A stretch of 64,000 nt of DNA from Shewanella intestini (lineage in GTDB: Bacteria > Pseudomonadota > Gammaproteobacteria > Enterobacterales > Shewanellaceae). The stretch spans positions 620,001 through 684,000 of the forward strand of contig NZ_JAAIKR010000001.1 in NCBI RefSeq assembly GCF_018221465.1. Reading direction: 5' to 3'. The notes beneath the pieces are model-generated. The model did not search any database. It had not been told where the DNA came from and saw nothing but the letters and a program-made list of their open reading frames with translations. A program made the position numbers and the translations under genes. Shown here one piece after another: positions 55,466-64,000 of the stretch (the stretch's first letter is position 1; every line of letters begins with the position of its first letter).

Positions 55466-55569
55466 AAGAGACAAGAGACAAGAGACAAGAGACAAGAGAC
55501 AAGAGACAAGAGACAAGAGACAAGAGACAAGAGACAAGAGACAAGAGACAAGAGACAAGAGACAAGAGA
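55466..55569 (+). repeat. (AAGAGAC)14 heptanucleotide repeat
   Basis: Fourteen exact copies of a 7-bp unit plus six further bases in an intergenic region between the convergent rplY and tamB genes. The unit is not a multiple of three. It lies ~100 bp beyond the tamB stop and before the shared terminator, so it would be part of the 3' untranslated end of the tamA-tamB mRNA. No gene frame crosses it with independent support. Confidence 0.95.
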
Positions 55570-55665
55570 ATGGTAGATATGCATTCAAGCTAATTGGTAA
55601 ATAGGGTTTTGACACCGCTAAAATGATGCCGACAATGAAGCTAAATAACATCGCTTCATGCAAAG

Positions 55666-58600
55666 CTATTCAATATCAAAACTGTAATAAATGTCTAATG
55701 ACTGGGTTAAGGTACTTGATACACTTTCAAGGTACAGCTGAGATAATAAGTAATATCTCACTGTCATTTCATAACCTGGATTAAATACGCCAATACCATA
55801 CTTCACCATCAAACTGTCACCTATAAAGCCGCTAACGGCCACTCTGCCATCATCGTTGGCATCAAGTTGAACGTTTGAGAAACCAAACTTCTCAATTAAG
55901 CTGCTGGCTGTATCGCCAATATTATTAATGGCATTACCGCCTAATTGCGTACCTAAACTGAGTGCGGTATTGAGCATCAGTGCATTATTTTGATCTGATG
56001 ATGAACTGGTAAAGCCTTTGCCAGTTAAAATATAAGATAAAACCTCAGCTTGTTCTTTCGCTGGATTAGAGAAAATTGTCACAATGGGTTTGAGTGATGT
56101 CCCTGTTACCCTTACCCCAGCAACAATATCTTCATCTTTAATATCTTTAGTCGCTTCAATGTTTAAGTTAGCGACACTTGGCGGACCTGAGAATTGTAGT
56201 TCACCGGTATTAATGGTCAGCGTTTGCCCCATAAATTTATAACTACCATTATTGACTTTAATGTCGCCAAATAGCAGCGGGGGTTTAGCACTTTCTTGTT
56301 TTAGTTGCAGTGTTCCGGATAATTTACCCTGTAATCCCATACCATCAATTTGAACATCATTGCCCACATTAATGTTTAAGTTGGTGGTGAGTAAAAAGGG
56401 CTTTTTCTTTTGTTCAAGTTCAGAAATTGAGTCACTAAATACCACGTCATCTGATAAGGCAATACCTTCATCAGACAATTGAACAATGGTGATCTTGCCA
56501 CTTGGGATAGCAATATTGCCATCGATGTCGAGTTTATCTTGAGTAAAGCGCAGACTGATATCGGGTGAAACATCGAGTATAGCAAGCGGTGGCTGAATGA
56601 CGGCTAACTTATCCCCTTGTAAGTCCACTTTGCCGCTTAGCTTACCCGTTGACCAATTTAATGTGCCTGTGCTGGTTAATGTGCCTTCGCCCATTTTCCA
56701 GTCGGCTATTAGCTTAGCCTGCTGGCCAAGTAAGTTTACTTTAGCATTAAGGTCATTGACCAATGTTGGGTTTGATGTGAGGGCGAATGCGCCGTCATTA
56801 ATCCTAACAACACCGCGGGTGATTGGTGAAGCGAGTGTGCCGCTTAATTGTATTTCGGATGAAATTTTACCTTCTAATGTGGCAAATTGTGGGAATAAGG
56901 ACACTAATGGTAATAGATTAAGTTGATTGATATTAAAGTAACCATCTACAGCTTTTTGATTGGCAATATCAATAGTGAGTTTACCCTCTGCGCTGGCAAA
57001 CTTTTCAGATAATAACTTAATTGAGCTGTGTAGTTTATCTTGTTTAAGGTCGCCATTAAGTTGTAAGAGTTGATAATCAAAAGACACTTCACGGGTATCT
57101 GTGCCGGTTAATTTAATGCTGCCTGGAGTGAGTATTAAATTGACTGAGGCCGTTGGTTTTTGCTCAGGTTGCCAGGCTAAGTCAAGGTTCATGGCCGCAT
57201 TGCCTTGCCAGAGCATATTCTTAGGTAAGTATTTCTTAAGTAGCTTGCCCGGTTCGCCAGCAAATTGCATGTTTACTGAGCCTTGTTTACCTAATTTAAC
57301 TGGGTTAACTAAACAAAGTTGATGCTGGCTTTGGCCAATACAGAATTGGCTCACTTTGCCAACTTTAGCTAGGTTGTCCCACTTAAAATCAATCGGTTGT
57401 TGAAGTTGCCAGTACCCCAGTAAATGGTCAATATCAAATTGTTGCAGCTTACCGACTAAGGTTTGTTTATCTATGTCGGTTTCAGTTGTCAGCACGCTAT
57501 TAACAATCACATCGCCTTGAGTGACTAATTTGGCTTGTTGTTGATACTGATCGCCATTGATATTAAATTGGCCATTTTTAATGTGGATGCCGTTTATAAT
57601 GGCTTGGGTTAACGTGGTTGTGGCAGCAAATTTATGTTCTGTAAGTGGTGAATATTGTGCTGATAACTGTATGTTTTGCGCTTTATAGTCAGCGATAGCA
57701 ACATTGTTGATGCTGGCGGTGGCATTCACTTGAGGTTGGTTTTGTTCGCCAGAAACTGAAATGTTTGCAGCAATTGAACCTTTAGCACCGTTAAGCCATA
57801 AACTTAAATCCGGTACCGATAATTTAGCATTAATATCCCATTGTTTGTCTGCAATGCCATTAATTGTTAATGCACTGCCAAGCATGCTAGCTTGTAGGTT
57901 TTTGGCATTCATTTCCCAGTTTTGGTTAAGTGACATATCGCCTAATAACGTAAATGGTCGATGATTTAATTCACCATTGAGATTGGTGTTTTCAACACTT
58001 AATTGCCACTTTCCGTCCTTAATGTGTCCGCGTTGGGTCACTTGTCCATTTATTTTGCCGTCAAAAATATCATAGTGGTTTAAGGCAGGAATGTTATTGA
58101 GCAATAAGTTATCGGCAATAACGTTTACATCCCATTGCAGTTGTTGTTGATAATTCATGTGTCCGTCAACCAGTAGATTTCCGGCAGTTGAATTGATATT
58201 AAGATGGTTAATATTTAACTGTTGGTTTTGATGATAAAAATGGGTGTCAACATTAAGTGTTGGGGCATACGGACTGTCTATTTTGCTTTTGGTGCGCACT
58301 TGTTGATGATGCACATCTCCAGAGCTGGTTAATGAGTCAATATGTAGTTGATATATTGGGGTATTCAAAGGCCAGTGTAATTGGGCGTCTTTTATATTGG
58401 CTTGGTATGTAAGCGCTGGGGTGGTTAAATTGATGGTAGTCGATACATCTGCTTTATTGGTTCCGGTTAACTGCGCTTTGGCTGTTAGCTTAGCAAAGCT
58501 GCCATTTAAACCAAGTTGTAATTGTTGTTTGGTAAAGTCGGGCAACTCTTTGATCTTATCAATATCAAAATTGCCATTGATATTCATAGGGTAATCATCG

Positions 58601-59658
58601 ATAAAGTCGAGGTAGCCATTAATACTCGCATTGCCGTAATCATGCTTAAATGACAGGTCACTTAAATGCAAATTGTGACCAATAAAGGTGCCTTCAATAT
58701 TAATTTCAGCAAAGTTGTCTACGCGATGACCCAAAATGAGCTGGTTATCTTGCGCGTTAAACTCGCGCACAAATAATGCAAACGGCAGACGAACTTGTGG
58801 AAGTGCGGCCATTGCCCATGCCGTTGCATCTTGGCCACTTAGGGTCTTATTGTTTTTATTTGTTTTGACTTGATGTGAGTCCGTTCGCGTTGTGTTTGGA
58901 GTCTTGGCTGTTTTTGCTTGGGTGTTTAGTGGGATATCGACTTTTAAATCTTGGCTTGTTAGCCAGTCAACTTGTAATCCTGGTTCGTTCCAAATGGCTT
59001 GACCGCGCAGTTGCTTGGCACTGAAATTCATATCATTTACTCGAACATGAACTTGTTGCAGATCAAGCTGAGATAAACTGATATCAAAAGGTAGGCGAAC
59101 ATCGGTTGGCGTTTCTGATTCATCCGTTTTTGGTGTCGTTATTGATGCTTTGGTGTGTGGTAGTGAGCTAGCATCCGTTAAGCCATTTAACTGTGAGCTA
59201 GCAGCGTTTGTGGCTTGCTCACCTAATAAGTGGGTATCTATATCGACTTGAACCTGCTGTGCGGTGAGGTTTTTAACACAAAGCTGTTTATAGAACACAC
59301 AGGCAGGATTCCATTGTAATGTGAGCTTATTTACTTTGACTTTAATACCTTGCATTTGCCAGCTAGCTTGAGAGACCGACAAATTTCGATTAATGATACC
59401 GCTGTGGTAATGGATGCTTAAACCTGGCACAAATGTGTTGGCCAGCAACACCGTTACATGACTCCCAATTGGGGTACTAAGCAATATTGCTATTATGACC
59501 AATATAGAAAAGGGGATATAAAATAATGTACGGGTGCAAATTTTAAAGCCTTTATAGCATTGCTGTGCAAAGGTCTTTTTATGTGTTTTTGGGGCTGAAT
59601 GTTGTGATTTTTTGCCTGCGCTGTCTTCAGTCTTTGTTGGTGTTGAAGGCGTGATCAT
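55666..59658 (-). CDS. tamB: Translocation and assembly module subunit TamB
   Basis: A 1330-residue inner-membrane-anchored protein spanning the periplasm. A cytoplasmic N-terminal tail is followed by one membrane helix (about 44-66, LFYIPFSILVIIAILLSTPI), long beta-rich AsmA/TamB-type repeats, and the C-terminal TamB domain (about 1000-1330), with SYILTGKGF near the end and the C-terminus YYSFDIE. It works with TamA in outer-membrane protein assembly and phospholipid transport. The ATG at 59658 overlaps the tamA stop (ATGA) and has GGGGGCAG upstream; an earlier ATG at 59691 is also open. Confidence 0.93.
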   Translation of the reverse strand: MITPSTPTKTEDSAGKKSQHSAPKTHKKTFAQQCYKGFKICTRTLFYIPFSILVIIAILLSTPIGSHVTVLLANTFVPGLSIHYHSGIINRNLSVSQASWQMQGIKVKVNKLTLQWNPACVFYKQLCVKNLTAQQVQVDIDTHLLGEQATNAASSQLNGLTDASSLPHTKASITTPKTDESETPTDVRLPFDISLSQLDLQQVHVRVNDMNFSAKQLRGQAIWNEPGLQVDWLTSQDLKVDIPLNTQAKTAKTPNTTRTDSHQVKTNKNNKTLSGQDATAWAMAALPQVRLPFALFVREFNAQDNQLILGHRVDNFAEINIEGTFIGHNLHLSDLSFKHDYGNASINGYLDFIDDYPMNINGNFDIDKIKELPDFTKQQLQLGLNGSFAKLTAKAQLTGTNKADVSTTINLTTPALTYQANIKDAQLHWPLNTPIYQLHIDSLTSSGDVHHQQVRTKSKIDSPYAPTLNVDTHFYHQNQQLNINHLNINSTAGNLLVDGHMNYQQQLQWDVNVIADNLLLNNIPALNHYDIFDGKINGQVTQRGHIKDGKWQLSVENTNLNGELNHRPFTLLGDMSLNQNWEMNAKNLQASMLGSALTINGIADKQWDINAKLSVPDLSLWLNGAKGSIAANISVSGEQNQPQVNATASINNVAIADYKAQNIQLSAQYSPLTEHKFAATTTLTQAIINGIHIKNGQFNINGDQYQQQAKLVTQGDVIVNSVLTTETDIDKQTLVGKLQQFDIDHLLGYWQLQQPIDFKWDNLAKVGKVSQFCIGQSQHQLCLVNPVKLGKQGSVNMQFAGEPGKLLKKYLPKNMLWQGNAAMNLDLAWQPEQKPTASVNLILTPGSIKLTGTDTREVSFDYQLLQLNGDLKQDKLHSSIKLLSEKFASAEGKLTIDIANQKAVDGYFNINQLNLLPLVSLFPQFATLEGKISSEIQLSGTLASPITRGVVRINDGAFALTSNPTLVNDLNAKVNLLGQQAKLIADWKMGEGTLTSTGTLNWSTGKLSGKVDLQGDKLAVIQPPLAILDVSPDISLRFTQDKLDIDGNIAIPSGKITIVQLSDEGIALSDDVVFSDSISELEQKKKPFLLTTNLNINVGNDVQIDGMGLQGKLSGTLQLKQESAKPPLLFGDIKVNNGSYKFMGQTLTINTGELQFSGPPSVANLNIEATKDIKDEDIVAGVRVTGTSLKPIVTIFSNPAKEQAEVLSYILTGKGFTSSSSDQNNALMLNTALSLGTQLGGNAINNIGDTASSLIEKFGFSNVQLDANDDGRVAVSGFIGDSLMVKYGIGVFNPGYEMTVRYYLLSQLYLESVSSTLTQSLDIYYSFDIE

Positions 59659-61502
59659 AAGTCTGCCCCCATCGTTAAATGTATTCGCCATGAACGCGCG
59701 ACAGTCTCTGTATCATTTAAGCCAACACCCACATCTAATTTGATGGGGCCGATAGGAGAAATCCAATGAAGGCCACCACCAACTGACACAATCGGTTCAA
59801 ATTGGTCTTTATCAAATGCATTACCAGCATCAATGAAGGTTGCGACTCGCCACGTTGGCGTCACATAGTATTGATACTCGGCACTGGCGACGGCCAAGTA
59901 ACGGCCACCTACGACCTGCCGAGCTTGTTGACCGTCGTTATTTATATAATCAATATAAGGGCCAAGCTCTTGATAACTATAACCTCGAATCGATTGATCA
60001 CCACCAGCAAAGTAGCGTAGTGATGGTGGCACAAGGTCAAAATCATCTTTAGACACCAAATCAGCACCAAGGTCTAATCGAGATACAAAACGGTGCTTGT
60101 CAAAAAAGGTGTCTATCCATTTTAACTTTGCTTGAAAGCGAGTTAATTGAATGGAAGAACCTAACTTAGGGTCGGCATATTCAATACTGTATGTTTGGCG
60201 AAACCCCGATTTGGGATCAAGAGAGTTATCGCCACGTTGTGTACGTGAAAGACCATAACTGAGCAAATAAAACTCAGGGTCATAGTCAATATCTGATTGG
60301 GTATAAAGCTCTTTAATGGCTTCTAATGAGTAGCCAATTAACCAATTGTTTTTGGTACGGGTTTGCCTTGTAAACGCCAATTGATATTTAGTTGATTCTA
60401 GTTGCCCTGTATTAGAAAAACTATTGTCGTTAGGGTCAAACACTTGCGTTGCGCCGTATTTATCCCTTAGTAAGCCAACCTTAATTTTAAATTGGTCATC
60501 AAGTGGGTGAGCCAGTGGGATGGTATAGGTGGTTAACAGTTTAGGGCGATCGGGTGACCATTCGGCGGTGGTGTCTTGAAAGTGACCAAAACGGTTAATC
60601 TGTGGGGTGCGCCAAGTCAGTTTTACTCTAGGTTCGATGCTGCTATCTGAAGTATTACCTATATCAGCACCTAAACCGACCTCAATTGAATGACTGGGTT
60701 TAGGCGTTAACATGACTTTAATCGGGACTTGCTCATTTTGGATATGTTCAATTTGTGGCAAGACTTTAATTTGGCCGAAGTATCCGGAGTCGAGTAAATT
60801 TCGATTTAAGTTACTGAGCGGGGTTGTTGCATAATAAGCACCATCATCAAATGGGATCATGGCATTAAGTAGATCAGTATTTAAGGTGTGCCCTTCAAAG
60901 CTGACTTGGCCAAAACGATAACGTTTGCCAGAGTTAAAATGTAAGTTGATTTCCGCGCTATTATCGTCACGATTAATTTTTATCTGAGATTGAGTAAACA
61001 CGCCATCAAAATAGCCGCGCGCTAATGCCAGTGTTAATAGTTGATTTTTAACAAAAGTATACTTGCCGTGATCGAGCACTTGTCCGGGTTTTAAGGTTAC
61101 GCTGTCTAACCAAGCTTCAAAGGTGGGATCGTCAAGCATGTCACCGCTAAAAAAAATATCTACCCATTTAAGAGTGACCGGTTTTCCTTGTTCAATATCA
61201 ATACTGAGCTGCCAAGGTTTATTTTTATTGGGTGTGGTTTGTGTGGTGATTTTTGCATGATAGTAGCCCATTGATTTTAAGGCTGCTTGAACATTGTCTT
61301 CGACATTAAAAAGATAGGCACGCCGTTGCACTTCTGTTTTGGGTTCTTGGCCTAAATGAGCACGAATGTTGTTTGTTAAAGCGCGATTAGCACCATTAAT
61401 CTTGATGCTTAAAATGGAATCTTGGGCGTAGGAATAGGGCATGCTTAACGTGAAAAGCGCTATTAATAAAATTAAGCAAAAATGGGCTCTATTTGATCGC
61501 AA
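59655..61502 (-). CDS. tamA: Translocation and assembly module subunit TamA
   Basis: A 615-residue Omp85-family outer-membrane protein. A signal peptide (ending near SYAQDS) is followed by three POTRA domains (about 30-260) and a 16-stranded barrel with the YFAGGDQSIRGY motif of the L6 loop. The proposed start is the TTG at 61502, which places the signal peptide at the very N-terminus and has CCAGAG upstream. An in-frame GTG at 61574 would put 24 residues before it, without a ribosome-binding site. It is co-transcribed with tamB. Confidence 0.92.
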   Translation of the reverse strand: MRSNRAHFCLILLIALFTLSMPYSYAQDSILSIKINGANRALTNNIRAHLGQEPKTEVQRRAYLFNVEDNVQAALKSMGYYHAKITTQTTPNKNKPWQLSIDIEQGKPVTLKWVDIFFSGDMLDDPTFEAWLDSVTLKPGQVLDHGKYTFVKNQLLTLALARGYFDGVFTQSQIKINRDDNSAEINLHFNSGKRYRFGQVSFEGHTLNTDLLNAMIPFDDGAYYATTPLSNLNRNLLDSGYFGQIKVLPQIEHIQNEQVPIKVMLTPKPSHSIEVGLGADIGNTSDSSIEPRVKLTWRTPQINRFGHFQDTTAEWSPDRPKLLTTYTIPLAHPLDDQFKIKVGLLRDKYGATQVFDPNDNSFSNTGQLESTKYQLAFTRQTRTKNNWLIGYSLEAIKELYTQSDIDYDPEFYLLSYGLSRTQRGDNSLDPKSGFRQTYSIEYADPKLGSSIQLTRFQAKLKWIDTFFDKHRFVSRLDLGADLVSKDDFDLVPPSLRYFAGGDQSIRGYSYQELGPYIDYINNDGQQARQVVGGRYLAVASAEYQYYVTPTWRVATFIDAGNAFDKDQFEPIVSVGGGLHWISPIGPIKLDVGVGLNDTETVARSWRIHLTMGADL

Positions 61503-63301
<1,799 letters not shown>

Positions 63302-63302
<1 letters not shown>

Positions 63303-64000
63303 TGATTCCATATGGGCATCAATCTATTTCAAATGCAGATATTGAAGCGGTTACTTCAGTGCTTAAGTCAGACTTTTTAACCCAAGGTCCGCAGGTGCCA
63401 TTATTTGAACAAAGTATTGCGAATCTTACTCAGTCAAAATTCGCTGTCGCGGCAAACAGTGCTACGTCATTATTACATGCGGCTTGTATCGCGTTAGACG
63501 TCAGTAAAAACGATATTGTATGGACCAGCCCTATTTCGTTTGTTGCTTCATCTAATTGCGCTTTGTATTGCGCAGCTCAAATCGACTTTGTAGATATTGA
63601 CCCTGAGACTGCCAATATATGTCCAATAGCCTTAGCGGCAAAGCTTGTCATTGCCGAGAAAAATAACAAATTACCTAAAGTTATTATTGTTGTTCACATT
63701 GCAGGTCACAGTTGCGACATGACACCAATAGCTCAACTTGCTCGACAATTTGACATTAAAATTATTGAAGATGCAGCGCATGCCATTGGTGGTCATTATT
63801 TAGAACACCCTATTGGCAGTTGTCGATACAGTGATATAACCGTTTTTAGTTTTCACCCTGTTAAGATAATTACTACAGCAGAAGGCGGTGTTGCAACAAC
63901 AAATGACCCTCTGTTAGCAAAATCGATGGCCATGACTTGTAGCCATGGTATAACAAAAAATCACAATGAATTTACTGAGTTTGAGCAAGGTGCTTGGTAT
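63302..64000 (+). CDS. pseC: PseC aminotransferase, 3'-truncated by window end
   Basis: An open frame from the ATG at 63302 (TAATG overlap with pseB) to the window edge, 233 codons. It is a DegT/AryC1-type PLP aminotransferase: MIPYGHQSISNADIEAV, SDFLTQGPQVPLFEQ, AANSATSLLHAACIALDV, WTSPISFVASSNCALYCAA, IIEDAAHAIGG and the Schiff-base Lys188 in FSFHPVKIITTAEGG. It makes UDP-4-amino-4,6-dideoxy-AltNAc from the PseB product. The C-terminal ~150 residues lie outside the window. Confidence 0.93.

Noticed and set aside
55424-55569. CRISPR array
   Set aside because: The units are only 7 bp with no spacers between them; it is a simple tandem repeat.
55315-55663. Minus-strand frames coding for repeated LVSCLLS units
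   Set aside because: They arise only because the 7-bp repeat is open in several frames; there is no start signal or conserved flank.

Overview
The window looks like chromosome of a gammaproteobacterium of the genus Shewanella or a close relative. This is inferred from gene order (fabB-pdxB-asd-fimV-truA-folC-dedD-cvpA-purF; trpEGDCFBA opposite rnm-yciO-scpA-scpB-rluB; tamA-tamB) and from the low-GC, AT-rich intergenic style. No species call is possible from sequence alone. Most of the 64 kb is core genome: there is no rRNA, CRISPR array, prophage, transposase or recognisable integrase, and one tRNA, tRNA-Leu(UAA).

Layout. 1-1.9 kb: the 3' part of a methionine gamma-lyase-like gene and galU. 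1.9-14.7 kb: an accessory block carried almost entirely by one tightly packed operon. It encodes a TonB-dependent receptor, a periplasmic binding protein, a FecCD permease, an ABC ATPase fused to a THEP1-like NTPase, two small CcsA-like and ResB-like membrane proteins, and a complete TonB2-type energiser (DUF3450 protein, TtpC, ExbB2, ExbD2, TonB2, TPR protein). The block lies between two direct copies of the 3' end of mnmC with its terminator (1879-2302 and 14689-15112, 424 bp, 8 differences). The left copy is a gene fragment and the right copy belongs to full-length mnmC, so this is probably an inserted or duplicated island. It is the most interesting part of the window.

14.7-29.9 kb: housekeeping genes mnmC (degenerate methyltransferase half), fabB, pdxB, asd, the polar-landmark gene fimV/hubP, truA, folC, dedD, cvpA and purF. 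30-38.6 kb: topB, a YcbL-type metallo-hydrolase, xthA, a yciI-like gene and yciB, bracketed by two divergent POT-family transporters that both lack the ExxER proton-coupling motif. 39-46.2 kb: the trp operon on the minus strand, led by a small peptide gene (trpL) with three consecutive Trp codons and an attenuator hairpin. 46.4-50.5 kb: rnm, yciO, scpA, scpB and rluB. 50.9-55.4 kb: tRNA-Leu, a VOC-fold protein, an HU-like protein, an LdtD-type L,D-transpeptidase, a MepK-type endopeptidase and rplY. 55.4-61.5 kb: a 14-copy heptanucleotide repeat, then tamB and tamA. 62.3-64 kb: pseB and the start of pseC, the opening of a pseudaminic acid (flagellin or surface glycan) locus that runs off the end.

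How the genes work together. The accessory operon encodes every step for carrying a metal chelate or haem-like ligand from the outer membrane to the cytoplasm, plus its own energy-coupling complex and two proteins resembling miniature cytochrome c haem-handling factors. The trp genes form a self-contained, Trp-sensing pathway operon. LdtD and MepK both act on peptidoglycan cross-links, TamA and TamB serve outer-membrane assembly, and FimV and PseB/PseC point to a polarly flagellated cell.
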